A stretch of DNA of 64,000 nt from Loripinus fragilis (Eukaryota; Mollusca; Bivalvia; Lucinida; Lucinidae). Below, in pieces: positions 9,901 through 24,900 of the stretch. The notes beneath the pieces are model-generated. The model saw nothing but the letters and a program-made list of their open reading frames with translations. It was not told where the DNA came from and did not search any database. The stretch lies in contig OZ026522.1 in the NCBI GenBank assembly GCA_964019695.1, positions 59,668,811 to 59,732,810 on the forward strand, written 5' to 3'. A program made the translations under genes and the position numbers. The first letter of the stretch is position 1; every line of letters begins with the position of its first letter.

Positions 9901-12900
9901 TGATTTTTGGGCCTAAATTTTACTCATTACTTGATTTTTGGGCCAAAATTTTTACTGATTACTGACTTTTGGACCAAAATTTAACATATAAGCTATTTTT
10001 GGGCCTAAATTTTACAGATTTGTGATTTCTAAGCCCAAATTTTACTGATAAGCGACTTCAGAGGCACCCCATTGAGACGCTCAGTAATTTCCAGTCAATC
10101 TAGGGGTGTAATATTTTCATCATTAGGATTTATTCAGTGTCCGGTGATGAAGTGTGGATACTGATTGGTATAACTGGCGCCGAGGTTATAAAACTTTTTC
10201 CATGCTCAACTCAGCTGAGCACGAAATTTATCCTGCTCATAAATGTTAAAACGCAAACAATTGTTGGCATTTTAACATTTATTAGCATGATAAATACAAC
10301 ATCTGAGAGACTTAAAGCAAGAAACTTCTTCATTTGTCGGTATTTTAGTTTTTATGAGCAGTTGAAATTTTGTGCTCAGTTGAGTTGAGCATGAAAAAAG
10401 TTTTATAGCCTCGGGACCTGATCAGTATAATTGGTGTAACTTACAGCTCTTTTCCTCTTGTCATGTTCTGTCTCTAAACTCTCCTCTGCTTCATCCCCAT
10501 CGTGGATCACTAAAGCACTGAAATATTTCAACAGAACTCCTCGTGTCGTCTGCTCATAACCTTTGCAAACAGATTGGACCCAGATCAGGCCCGACAAAAT
10601 GTTGGGCCTGATCTGGGTCCAATCTGTTTGACACTCAGGTGGTATTCCTGAAAGAATTTTTCGAAAAAGTTGATTTTGAAAAAAATCAGCAGACGACAAA
10701 AACATGAAAAATTGCCCAGGGGACAAAGAGTTAAAATAATAAACCATGATTGTCACTAGAAAATGATTGCATCTTTCGAAATAAGGTTCACACAGAAATT
10801 ACATTGAAAGTGTAAATGCATTCAGTTGGAAAAGGGCCCAAATCACTGCAGCACATACATGGTAGCAGGGTAGTCAAAAATTGAGATATTCAATATGCTG
10901 GTGTGACCTTGAAAATGAGGTCAAGGTCACCAAGATGTAATCATTTTTTTCAATGTACCATTGCTGTTTTTGTGCAAGTTTGGTCATAATCCATCAGGGT
11001 TCCCACAGAAATTCAAAAAAAAATTCCATGATTTTTCCATGATCAACAATGTAATTTCCTTGATCATTTAACGTGCGGGGTCAAACATCCCCTCTTCGCA
11101 GCATCCTCAGTATTCTTTACCGCATTCAGCATAATTGTGACTAACTGTTATTAGATCATGTCTTTCTTATATTTTTTCAATATTTCTTTCAATATTTCTT
11201 TCAATAATTCATCATTCTATATCTTTTTCCAAATAACTAGCCGAAAAGGTCACTTATATGGCCAATTTTAAAATCAGAAAAAACATACTACCTGGATGAT
11301 TGAATTGAAATGGCTCCAAAAGTTTTATGATGGTATATTATGAATAACTTTTATTCAGGCTTGCAAGTGCCCTTCCACGAAAAAGTAGGGAAAAGGTAAG
11401 GATAATTTTTTTGAAAAAATAAGGATTATCCATTGAAAAAGGTAGGGAAAGTAGGGCTTTTTCAAACCAATAATTCATAACAATGAGTCATTAAATTTAT
11501 GATAATATATCAAAATAAGCAGGATAAAAGTGGTGACAATAAAATCATCCAAAAACAGAATGACTTTTGCAGCTGAAAACTTCAAAGTGAGAAATTGCGT
11601 GGTCATTTACCCCAAAAACAAGTTTAATTATTGGGAAATCCGAGCAAGCAAAGCGAGCGGGGAAATTTTTTGATGATTTTATTGCATAAATGACATTTTA
11701 AGTGAGAAAGTTAGGATAGTAAAAGTAAGAAAGATGGCAAAGATCAGGAATCGATACAATCAAGTACCACACCTGACCCAGGATACCACATGGGAAAGTA
11801 ACAAAACCACAATAAACATCACAAACAAGAGCCAAGAGGTCAGCCCTTTCCCAGCAGGTGACCACAAGGCAGCAATGAACAGACGCAAAAGCATGACAAT
11901 CACAAGACATAAATAACACAAATGATCCACAAAAGAAGTACCGCCATGAAACGGTCAGTAAAAATATTTTACTGGAGGGCTTAAACCCGTTTCATGGCGC
12001 CAACCTCACCCTTAGTTCAGATGTGGATCAAGACACATAGATATTTGGTTTGCATGAAAGACCCCTACCTTATCCATGCATCATCTCCTAGAACATATTA
12101 ATAAAGATATAAAAAGGAGATAAAGCAAAGATAAGGACTCAATAGTACATAAAACTGAATATAGGAGCAAAAGAAATCCAACAGGTAAAGCCTGGTGGGC
12201 CTGACAACAGCCAAAGCATCAGGCCCCTACCATCTCATCAATAGATAAGTCTTTAAGTCGGAATCGTCATAGAGTCTGAAGTCTGACCCACCGGCATGCA
12301 ATTAAAGAGGAAAGCAGTAAGGCATTTACATAAAAATGTAGGGAAAAGTACGAGAACAAAAAAATATGAATTGTAGGGCCCGCTTGAATGCCTGTTTTAT
12401 ATGATTCACCCTGCAAATTAAGAATCTGATAGGTCAAAAGATTCAATGCGGCTTTTACATTCCATTCAAAAACATATGAATATCTTTTGGTAAGACCTTA
12501 TATACGAATAAACGAATACTTCTGACATGCCTAAATTGCATACATTTTTAAGGCTACATGTATCTTACTATAAAATATCAGGCACAACAAGTGGAGGCCC
12601 TGTTGTGGACCAAACATGCATTTTGAAACAATAATAAAAACTTTGATCACCAGTAGCCAGAAAACAAGCAGTCAAACACACAAATTATTTCACAAAATTA
12701 CATGATTTTTCCATGATTTTTTTTTTTTCAAATTCCATGATTTTTACATGCATGAAACTTTTTTGTGATTTTCCAGGTTTTCCAGTGCTCGTGGGAACCC
12801 TGATCCATGTACTAGTTATCTTTAAAAGAGAAAGAGTGTAGACAAGGCTGATTTTCACAATCTTTATAGTATGGTGACCTTGAAAATTAAGTAAAGGTCA

Positions 12901-15900
12901 TCAACATCTATTCAACTCCTTATTGTGTCCTAATGCTACAGTACATTCATCGTCAAATTAAAACATTCTATGAGCTTGTGTGCAATAATATGTTCACTTT
13001 GCTTGTGGGGGACAAAAAAATGTATTGTATTTCTTTGAGTTTAAATCCAATTTTGTTAGCCCAAACAGTGTAGGCCCCGATGAGGAGCTGCAGGATTTCA
13101 TCTTGGTCTACACAGCTATCCCTGTCCTTTTTTTTGGATGCTACAGTAAATGTAAACCTAAATTGCACTCAGAATTACTAATGATGGACACAGGTTTAGA
13201 TAAACAAAAACATTCAGCGTAAAATTGTAAATATTTTCTTACTCATAATTTTTAGCATATATTTTGGGTGCTCTAAAGAACCGTGTCATTGAGACGGCCG
13301 TCTCATTGAGACGGTTCTTTTGAGTACCCACAACATATGTTTTGGTTGAGAAATAAAAAATTATTTTTCTGTTACACACTCTTAACTAAAGTCCTGATGG
13401 ATTTGATTTACAAAGCCATTATGAGTTCATTAAAGTGAAATTAACCCTTAACGTGCCTGCAAAAATTCTTCTGAAGGTGCAATCTGCTTAAGTCGTCTGC
13501 TGCATATTTGTGCTTACATTATTTGACTTATGTAAGTATATGGGCAAACAGTGTGGACCCAGATCAGACTGCTTCTAGGAGCAGTGGGTCTATACTGTCT
13601 GTTGATGAAAAGGCTTTTAAAACATTTCAGCAAATGACAAAAGCAGATGACTCTTGTTTTAATTGGCGCTTTAAGGGTTAATAAGTACAGTTAAACCTGC
13701 CTTAAGCGGCCACTTAAAAATAGGCAAAACAAAGGTCTTTATAGTAAATGGTAGCTTAATGAATGTCAAAAGTATTGCAGAATGCTCCCCTTGGAGCATT
13801 CTTCAATACTATTGACCTGCATTAAGCGATAATCTGTAGTGAAAACCAATTTTTGGTCTTCTTTTTGAGTGGCCGCTTTAGACAGGTTTTACTGTATTCC
13901 TCTCTCAATTTCAATTCTTACTCTAGTTGAATAGAAGCCTCTTCATCTACTGGCACTCGACAAACATCATGTAGAACCTCTACACACACTGATATTATAT
14001 TACCAAAGTTTTCAGTCACAACACTGAAAAACAATCAATACAATATACACTATTGGCAAATAATACAGGTGTTTACATCATGTTTGAAATTTAGGGGTCC
14101 ATCAGATGCACAGATTGGAAAAACAGGGGTCAAGTCTTCATTTTCAGGAGCCACAAGAACATAAAATCTGTAGTCAGGAACGTTAGGGACAAAAAATAGG
14201 TGGCGTGCAAATTGTGTGCAGATTTATGGTGACCTTTATCAAAATCTTCAAAGAAGTCCTACCTTTATTTTAAAGGTGGTCACCCATCTCAAATCAGGGT
14301 CTGAGGCTAGTTATGACAGCATCAATATGGCGACCATAAGTAAAAACTGTTCATTTATAAAAGCTATAGTTTGTATTGGTATAGTCGTATTTAACCAACA
14401 TGAGCGCTTTTTAAACACAATATCATTTATTTTAGTCATATGATGGTTAAGTCAAGGTCTTACATGACTTTGATAATAATTTATTTCTCGATAACAATAT
14501 TTTGCATGCAGATTTCCTATAAATACCCAGCTTATCAGTAGACCAGAAAAGGTGTGTATAATTATGATAACCAAAACTCATGATTGGTCAGTTCTCCGTA
14601 AAAACTTAAGCTTATGGACTTGGTGTTCATTAGAATCAGCTGATCAAGAAATAATAAAAAACATCCCATAATTGTCATCAAATAAGGAGCTTATCTGTCC
14701 TTCTGTTGGTATTTGTGCTATCAACAGAATGAACAATACGTTGACTCGTAATACTTATTTGTTTATCAAGACAATACTGATATGAATCAATCCCTTTCAC
14801 AACAAATTTTATACTGCATTGATGTATGTTTCTATCTCTGTTGTATCACATGCGCTATTCTTACGCTGTTGGGGTCCAGACCCACACTCCATTTTTCAGG
14901 GTATAGGTTTTGAAATGTTAAACTCTGTCGGGCCCCACCTTTAGACTGATGGCTGAGAATGGTTTTGCTCTCCCCCTAGTGAGTTTTAAAGATATATCCT
15001 ATCTTAAAGAGAATTTCAAGCTGCGTCTTTTAAGAGATGTTTGCCCTCTGTACGACTGGGCGATAGTCTCTGACAGCCTGTTACATGTGTTACCATATCA
15101 AATTTAGAAAAAGAAAATTAAAAGTTTGAGCTACAAAAAGAATGCTTGAAACAGTCTAACTACTTAAATTACTCATATAGTCTGCATGCTGGCTACCTTA
15201 GCTACACATATAAGCTTTTGGAGAAAAAACTACGGCTTCCTAAGGTGTTATGTGTGTTACTTTAATTAGATTACCCTTTAAAAATGAAAATTGTGAACAA
15301 TACCATTTACTTTTACAGCTATCTGTGCATTTTTCAAAATGTTTTTGTATTGTACTAACATACTCATTTGGCTTATAGAAAAACTAAAATTCGCTTTTCT
15401 ATCTTAAATATATTGTCTTATATGAGCAATTAAACAACAATACCCCCCGTTTTAAGGAGCCCAATTTGGTAGGTATTATTTAAGTAAAAATATATAAAAA
15501 CATTTGCTGCTGCTGGATATCTTACATATTTAGGCTTGTCTTGCTCATATAATAAAGAATTATAGATTTTGCAGGTTTAACATCAAGATTGGAGCACTTG
15601 TTAAAGGCTGTAACATATGTTACATTGGATAATAAATGAGCAAGGACATTGACTTGATGTAAGGGATATTTCAGAAAAAAATGGGGCTGTGTAATACTTT
15701 CCATACTATCATATAAAGAACTTACTGAACATTGACTGGTAAAAGACTGGCTAATGCTAGGGCAGACAGTTTCCGCCTCTCGGGCTGTGTCATACTGTCC
15801 ATACTGTCAAACCAGACAGTAAACAGAGATTGCACCAAACTTTTCAGCTGAAATGAAACAGAATTAGGAATTATATTTTATCTTCGGCTTTAAATTTTTA

Positions 15901-18900
15901 CTCTTTCCCTTCTAGTTTGCTGATGGTCTTTGCAGTTTGGGCCCAGATTAGGCCTGACATTTTGGATCAAACTGTTTGACACTGTTGTTCTTTTTTTTTT
16001 TTGAAACAGTATCTATGTCTTTATATTATACCGACTGACAAAAGAAATGCTACATACTTCCTGATTTTGTAGTACAGTCAAACCTGTCTTAAGCAAGCGG
16101 TCAAGGGATAATCCAAAATCACTTACAGCCCAAGGGCCACTAGTAGGTCTCCTCAGTTAAGATGGACATGTGATTGAGGATACCCATATAATAATGAGCT
16201 GAAAATTATGAAGAATAAGGTTTACACTGGTGCAGTAGGTCTACACTCGTGCAGTTATTGCATTTCTTCATAAAATATATAAATGGAGAAAAAAAAAACA
16301 TATAACAAAATATGAAATAAAACACGTCCATTCAGTCTAAAGATTCCCATGTATGTCAAAAGAGTTTGCCTTTGGATTTAGAGATAGCGCTGCTAATCAT
16401 ATTTTTTCTAGAAGCTAAAACTTGATTTTTGATAAGCAAAGGCATTTTAATGGCCATCGTTCTATTGAACATGAAGAGAATGTTGTTAGAATTATAAATT
16501 TATTTAGGTGAAAAAGAAAATTTTGTTACTCAAAATTAACTTCTTTTTTTCTCAAAAGCTTTTGCTTGTTGACTTTTAGCAAACATTGCATCCTTGTTTA
16601 GTAAGTATGCCTCCAGCAAAGAGTACAAGAGGTGTTTCATGTTTATTTGAACAAATTTGAAAATGCCGTTACTCATTTATTTCTCGTTAAATTTGGTAAT
16701 AATTGATTTTCATGGGTAAGTCTGATCTCCAGGAATACGCAGTCATCAAAACATTAGTTCTTAAATTTTATTTTCTGGTTTGAAACAGTCTCTGAAGATG
16801 AGTAGTCAAATTTTTAGCGTTTAAAAATGCTGTCGGAAACGAAATGTACTAAATCTTTCTTGAACAATTTCTCTAAAAGATATGAAGTTTTTCGCTTGCA
16901 ACCTTTTATATATTGTACATACATGATTAAAATGTGTTCTGTTAGAAAATAAAGCATTCCAGTTGGATATTTACTTTTTGGTAGGGACTTGAACATCGAA
17001 TTTTAGGGTTTACAGTTTCCATAGCAACACTAAATTGTATGCAAAATACTCAATTGCAATATTTGGTAATCAGTTTTATTGGCAATAGATACTTAAAAAT
17101 CTAAGAAATTGAGTCGATTGTGAGTTTTGAGAATTTGTTTTTCAAAATTCTTCCAAGACACATTTTATACATGAGATACCCATTTGGGCACTTGTATGGA
17201 AGAACTTATTAAGCCCAGTTTCCAAGCAAAAACAGGCACACATATGCTGTTTCTCATTTGAAAAATAGACTGAGTGTTCCGCTAAACTTAGAAGAAAATC
17301 TCACACTTAAATGCATTTTTTCTTAGAAGATACACCCGTTTTAGCTCTTAAAATCAGTAAAAGGGGTGGGGATTTATTTAGGGCCGCAGTGTTATGACTA
17401 TGCTTTAAATTGCCATATTGTCTACTTGGCAATACCAGGGACACGTCCATTATGCATGAAAAAGCAACATTTCTTTGTTTTATTTATATGCAACAGCAAA
17501 TAATGAAATTCAAATTTGTTCAAATAAACATGAAACAGGTCTCGTATTACTTTGCATTTAGATTTCCACACATTTACCGTTAAACATCTGTCACGGTATC
17601 GGATGAATGAACTTTGGCAGCGGAAAAATGCTTTGATGTTGACAAGTTTATCAGCTGACTGGCTTTGTGATATTTATCTACCACAGGTTACCCACTTGCA
17701 ATAATGGTTACCCGCTTACAGGTGGTGTTCCTTTAGCGTATTTAGGTTTTCGGTTACTGTTAACGCTGTTTTTAATCCATATGTGCTGGTTTACTAAACA
17801 ATGTCATAGTGTTTGTTTAGCGTTAGCACTTGAACTTAGTTGATTTCGGTCCCATTGTGGTTCGACTGCACCATAAACTTCCAAATAGTTGGGCCCAATA
17901 TCCTCCACATAGGGTAGCAGTCGTTGAAGAATTTATTCTGGGAGACACCACTGCTGGGGAGTTTAATTGCACCAAGCGTATGACCAGTGAAAAAAAGTTA
18001 ATCGAAAAAAATTAATCAAACTGGCTGCATCAACCCATAGATAATGGCTGTTAAGGACACAATTTCAGTGTTTTGAGGCGAATTTTGCCAACCGCTGGCC
18101 ACGTTGGACAGGTGCACGCATAATAAAGGTGTATTTGCATTTGGGGGAAGGGGGGGGGGGGGGGGGGGGGTAAACACAATTAAGTTGGTAAAACATGGTA
18201 GCAGATGCATATTTTGGCAAACAGTGGAGGCCCAGATGAAATGTCACATAATGCAGCATTTCTTCAGGGTCTACACTGTTTGCTAAACGATCTTCAGAGA
18301 AAGGAATACAATATTATTCAAAAATTACTTCTGACCCCTCAATATATATAACGGACCATCCCAAGTTTATTGTGTCAAACCAGTAAAAAAACTATTAGTA
18401 GACCTACAAAAAGAGTTCAACCTGTAAATGATATGGGTCTCGACGTGACAAAACCTGTCTTCTGGGTTTCCGACAAAGCGAGATTCAAACAAGTCGCCTC
18501 AGCTACAGAGACTAGCTAGAAAATTTAATTTCACTCGAAGCAAGTCTAGATATGATACTTTCCAATAAGCGAATAATAATAAAGGCGCTGATCAGAATGC
18601 GCGGATGCACAGGCTTGTTTGCACCTTTGTTGTTCGCAAACCCCAGAAGACAGGTTTTCTTGCATCGAGGCCCATATGTGGAGCCTCAAGGGTTATACTG
18701 ATGTGGGAACTTCAGGCTTTGAAATATATTAACCCTTAAAGTGCGAAATGCAACAAAAGTTGTCAGCTTTGTGCTTTACTAAATTTTTTTAGAAGCCTCT
18801 TGGTTCACACTGCTTGCCTCTATACGTACATTGGTCAATAATGTCATCAAATATCTGAAGCAGACAACTTAAGCAGATAACATTTTCAGATGGACTTTTT

Positions 18901-21900
18901 TCAGGTGTTTTAAAGGTTAAAATAGTCACAGCCCAACCTCACAAAAATATTAGCAACAAGGGCAAATTTGCAATTATAATAAATTGTCATTGGAAAACAT
19001 CATAACTTACCTGCCTGCAGCCTGAGGCACTCGTAAATATGTGAGGATGCTGGATTTTGAGTCCTGAACTTTATATAAATGAATCATGCATGCTCAGTTC
19101 TAGCAAACGAAAAAGTGTCAAACATTTTTGATATGAGCAAAATATCAATATGCATTTTGCCTAGAGTCTTAACCCTTAAAGCTCCACCTATAAGTTGCAG
19201 CAGACGACAATTTGAATTTTTTTCGCTTTTTCAAAAATAACAAATAAGGCATGATAATTCATGGCAGACGATTCTTATGAAATATCATGCCTGATTTTTT
19301 TCGAAAATTTGCAAAGATGTCGCAAAATTTGTCGTCTGCTGCAGTTGTGATTGGCGCTTTAAGGGTTAATAGTAACAGTCTTCATTGTGCACTTGCAATT
19401 ATAGCTATGCACTTGTACCAAAACTATACCATTCTTAATTTGTTTGTGGATAAAAATGGATGTTTCGTGTCGAGTCAATTCTTACATCTGTATTAGTATC
19501 AGTAGCTACTTGATTCATGAAGCTCCAGAAGAATTCCTGGTTCTGTAAGACTATACGACCAAACAGTGTCAGGTAGAGGGACATCACTACAGGGTGTTCC
19601 TGCATAAAACAAAAACTCACATATTACACATATTGAAATTACACTCTTACTCTTTGCCGCCTGAGAAATTTGTCATGCTTTTTGTTGTCTGCTGATTTTT
19701 TTCAAAATCAACTTTTTCAAAATTCTTTCAGGAATACCATCTGAGTGTAAAACAGATTGGATGTGATTGACGCCTTATTCTGGCATCTTGATCTGTTTCC
19801 ATATTTATTCAAAAATGTTTTGAAGGATGTGAAACAGAGTAAACCCAGATCAGACTGCTTCTTCAGGGTTTATAATGTTTGTTCCTGCCTATCTGTCCAA
19901 ATACTAGGGAAAATACAATGTTATAGTCAGAAAGCTACAATATTTATGTACATCAAGGGAGAATACTGAAATGAGCAGTGATTTTCTTCAGTTGTATCCC
20001 TTTTTAAATTGGGGTCTACTCTTAAATGAAAGAATTGGTGGCTTCCAGAGGAAGCCAATTCTTTCCTTTAATAGTCCCTTACAGTATGGGAAAATAATAT
20101 TTCACATTAAGAAATCTTGTTTAAATGTGTATAATTTTAATTACATGTATGCACATGGGTAATGTGCGTAATGGGCGCTCAGTGGCAGATCCAGAGGACA
20201 TTCAGGGGGTTCAAGCGAACCCCATATGAGACCAACTTAACGTAGAATTTCTATGGCTCGTACAGGCTTGGGACCATGAAAAATATATCTAGCCAAAGGT
20301 AGTTCTAGCCATCCAGGGTGGATTATGCATAAAAAATGACCTGTAGGGACCATATTGACAGTTCTAGCCAGCTCAGGTATATGAGCTATCAGAGTTCAAG
20401 CTATTGAAGTTCTACTGTATTTCATTTTGATGGGGGTATTTTGGAAAATGAGGTACCCCCACCCCCTTGTACATCTGAACCCCTTTTCCAGAAATCTTGG
20501 ATCCGCCCCTGGAGCTTCGCCTTTAGGTATGATAATAGTGGTACAGATAAATATTTGCACAAAAGTATTATAGCGATTAAAAGTATGGCAGTTCAGCAGA
20601 AAATAATTTAAATCAGTATCCTTTGGATACATTTAGCACTCTCGAGCCTGCTGTTCAAAATCAAAATGTTGCATGTTGCAGATTAAGCTATTTGACTTTC
20701 CAGAGAGTGATTAACAAAGGTGCTTGCTAGACTGCGCAGATGTGCAGGCTGGTCTGTGCTTTTGCTGTTCGCATTCAACTGTCAGGTTTCTCACCTTGAG
20801 GTCTGTATAATGGTTACAAAAGCAACATTTATATATCACAAAATAATGAGAAAGCTTTGCAGGGGTTAAATCTACTCACATTTCAACAGGAAAGATTATC
20901 TCTGTATTTGTCAGACCTCATACACATTGAAAATCTTTCAAAAATAACATGTCTATGACAAATGCTTATATGTACAAGATTTCAGTACTTATAGCATATG
21001 CACAAATGCCTCTAATAAAAGGCCATGCTAAATGTCCATGCTGATGTATCCAGTGGGGTTAGAGGTCTAAATTTTAGTCTGAGCCTTCATTTAGCAAGTC
21101 AAGTTATAATACAGATGTACCACGTCCTCTGACCAATGACCTTTGGGTCTTTCTATTTCGAACGATTGATACAGAATGCGTAAAATGAGCCAGTTCGGCT
21201 GGAACATATGTGTATGTCAAAGCTTTGATAGTAAATATAAATAAATGCCTGAAACCCTTTTTTCTAGAACAACATATCAATATTGTAAATAGAGTCACGC
21301 TTCAACGCTTTTGGTGTATCTGTATAGATGTACCACGCCCTCTGACCAATGACCTTTGGGTCTTTCTATTTCGAACGATTGATGCAGAATGAGTAAAATG
21401 AGCAAGTCTGGCTGGAACATATGTGCATGTCAAAGCTTTTATAGCAAATATAAATAAATGCCTGAAACCCTTTTGTCTAGAACAACATATCAATATTTTA
21501 AATATAGTCACACTTCAAAGCTTTTGGTTAATCTGTACTTTGCAGAAAGCAAATAGAAAAGTTGCTGATCAGACAGCACAGATGTTCAGACTTGTCTGCC
21601 CCTTTGTTCGCATACAATAAAATCAAGATTTTCTCGCTACAAGACTCATATTATAATAGTTATATATGGGCCTCGCCACGGGAAAACCTTCTTCGGGGGT
21701 TTGCGAACAACACAGGGGCAGACCAGCCTGCGCAGACTGATCAGCGCCTTTGTTATTCGCTTTTTGGAAAGTATCATATCGAGACTTGCTACAAGCAAAA
21801 TTTAGATTTTCTAGCTAGTCTCTGTAGCTGAGCAGGCTGGTTTGAATCTTACTTTATCAGAAATCTTGAAGACAGGTTTTGTCGTGACTAGGCCCATATG

Positions 21901-24900
21901 AGCCAGCACACAAATTTTGGTACTTATCACAAATGCACAAAAGCCTCTTTTAAAAGCCCATACAGACATACCCAGTGGGGCTAGAGGTCTGATTTTTGGT
22001 CTGAGCCTTCCTCTATTCCCATACTTTGTGCATGTGTGAAGTGAAGGCTCTGGGGAGACTGCAATTATGCGAAGGCTCGTCTAAGCTTTCACTACTTGCA
22101 CCTGTAATAACACACCTCGCCTATAGAGTCAATGCTAAAAAAGTGTGATATATCAAACAATAATTCACAGTTTTGAAAGCGGGAGGAAAGTGCGTGCTAG
22201 CTAACGTCATTTCTTACTGGAAAATGACGTCATTCATGGCGTTAGACGGTGTAACGTCGTTTTCACGCTTGAAAGACATTACAAATATATGTAAATGAAT
22301 GTGACGTAGTCTAAGTTTTGGCGGGAGTTCTTCGGTGCAATGGCGGAAAGTTGGAAGAAACTGAAGATTTCAAATGTGTTTTCATTGTTTATTGTGTGAT
22401 AGAATCGAAATAGATCAGCTCCAGTGCGTGAATCGTTGTGTAATAATTCACTGTTTGTCTGTCAGTTGTACGAAGATAAATTTCTCAAGATGTGCGCTTG
22501 TGATTTGATCTGCTTTACAACTGACCTCAAAACAGTCAATTATTACACAAAAATTCACTGCTAGAGCTGATCTATTTCTCAAATCTTGTGTGCCAGCTCA
22601 TATAATCAATGTTCAAGATTTAGCTAGTATCTATGGCTGAAAATAGATCAGATAATAAAATGATTAACTTACATCTTTACTCAACAAAGTCTGTAGAAAC
22701 ATGGGTAGTTTTGATCTATACACCTCCGGTCCTTCTTTAGGGAATGACTTGAAGACAAGCTCTACAATCTGAACAATAGTAACAAGAAACTCATGAACAA
22801 TGGCCTAGATAGGAGGGCTAGCCAGATTGCTTATTTTCTTATTTTTACACAAACAAATATAGGGGATCATTTATTTTTTCAGTGTAAGATCTTTTTTTTT
22901 TCAATTGAATATACATAAGAAGTGGTAAGGACCTCGGAGAGTCTTAATGAAGAATTGCCCATAAAATGGTATGAGAAAAGTTTCTAAGAAAATGCTATTT
23001 TTCGATGGAAAGATTAGTAGTTTCAACCCTAGAATCATCCACAAAAATGTTTTCTCATTGGACAAGTACCGATTTAGAAATATGGGTTGAAAACTCTGTT
23101 TCTGCTATTCAACATATAGAAAATAGAAAACGTTTTACTGAAGTGACATTCTGTGAAATAAAATTTGGTCATAAAAAAAACCCCACCCCTAAACCCTAAA
23201 GTCCTGGCAAAATGAAGCAACATTTCAAAATATTTTTATTTTGCTAGGTGCACTAATTGTGAGGGTTTGATTTAAGCACAAAAATATTGTTGTCAATTGT
23301 GCATTATCCTAGCCACAGGCTATCAAAATTTGGGCAGATTGAATAGGAGACTGTCCTAGGTCCTTTCTATACGGCCGTATATCATAAGCGCGGAAATCAT
23401 ATGGTGACGTTGTATGAAAAGCGCTTGAAAATAAGATATCATTTGCGCGGCTCGCTTTTAGGCTAATTATCGATATAATAGCCCAGCTTACCTGTGTTCA
23501 CAACTGTCTTGTTCAGGTATAACCGTTATCTTAGTCATATTTTAGAAGGTTTTTAAAGGTTTTAGACGTTTTCATAGTTTGTTTTTAAGCTTGTATTTTA
23601 AGCAGGAATTTTAAACTTAACCAGGGATTTTAAAATCTCTGATACGAATAAAGGAAAGAAAAGTTTGAATTATGATGGCTTTATATATAGAATTGACGGT
23701 GTTCTGAAATGCGGAGATATATCATGGTGGTTGACAAATAAGAAATGTAAGGGCCGCTTAAGAACAGACAGTGCCATGAACAATGAACGCAATAAACCTA
23801 GAACACAATCATGAACAAGATGAAAAAAAAGTTGAAAGACAGCAACTGCGATATCTTAATATGCTGAATAAATGCTGAATAAAAAATATCCTGCTCTAAC
23901 TTCCACCTCCCAGTTGGTGAGCAGGGGGCAACAGACTTTGAATTCAACGCCTGGCGAACGGAAGCACTATAGTTGAATCTCGTTATCTTTTCTATGGTTT
24001 TGATAACGAGATACGACTATAGTATGTCTAGCCTGTCCAAGTGACATATAAAAGTAATTAAAAACCCCGCAATTTTAAACGCGCATATGATAGTACTTTT
24101 TCCGCGCTTTCGTAGAAAAAAAAACGCGCATATGATATATCAATCCGCGCAAACGTAAAACGGCGTTCTATACCACTTGTGAATTTATCAGTTTTGGTGT
24201 TCATGCGGGAAATAGAATCTCATCTTACACTATAAAATTAATTTTGCTGTTTTTTTATGAGTGGAACAGAACAGAAATTTTATTTGGACTTAGCATTACA
24301 AGCCCATCATCACAACAATACACATACAAACATATCTTCTATGCATGTATTTCAGGGATTAAAAGACACGTGTAGTTTGAGAGTGAAAGAATAGTTAGGC
24401 TTTTTCGACCAGATTTTGCATGTAAACCCATGTCAGTACATATTAGAGGGAGACTGTCAAAAATACAAAACCTAAAAAAAAGTGTCATATAAATGCAACT
24501 TATCATCAACAGGACTTTAGTTACGAGTGGGTAACGAAAATTTAATTTTCTTATTTCTCAACCAAAATATATGTTGCAGGTATTCAAAAGAACCGTCTCA
24601 ATGAGATGGTTCTTTTGAGCACCCAAAACATATGTTAAAACTGATGGGTAAGAAAATATTTACAATTTTACGCTGATTTTTTTGTTTATCTAAACCTATG
24701 ATCAAACTTTTTGAGTATATAATGGTCTGCACTTGCCCATTACTATATTTTGTTCTGTATGCCATGTAAGGGCATCCTGCAAAGCAGGGCAAACCAGGCC
24801 AGACACCTAAAGGCGACGTCAGACCAGGGTCCGCCCTCTTTGCATTTCACCAAAAACTATATCTTCCTGAGAGCACCTTTTGTGAATAGTGAGACACAGG

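Noticed and set aside
18016..18286. Open frames with poly-proline or poly-glycine
   Set aside because: Generated by the G-tract at 18151-18171 beside a family G hairpin.
22195..22260. TGACGTCA sites and GC-rich stretch suggesting a promoter
   Set aside because: A palindromic CRE-like site alone is weak, it lies mid-gene, and the segment is part of an inverted, repeat-like region.
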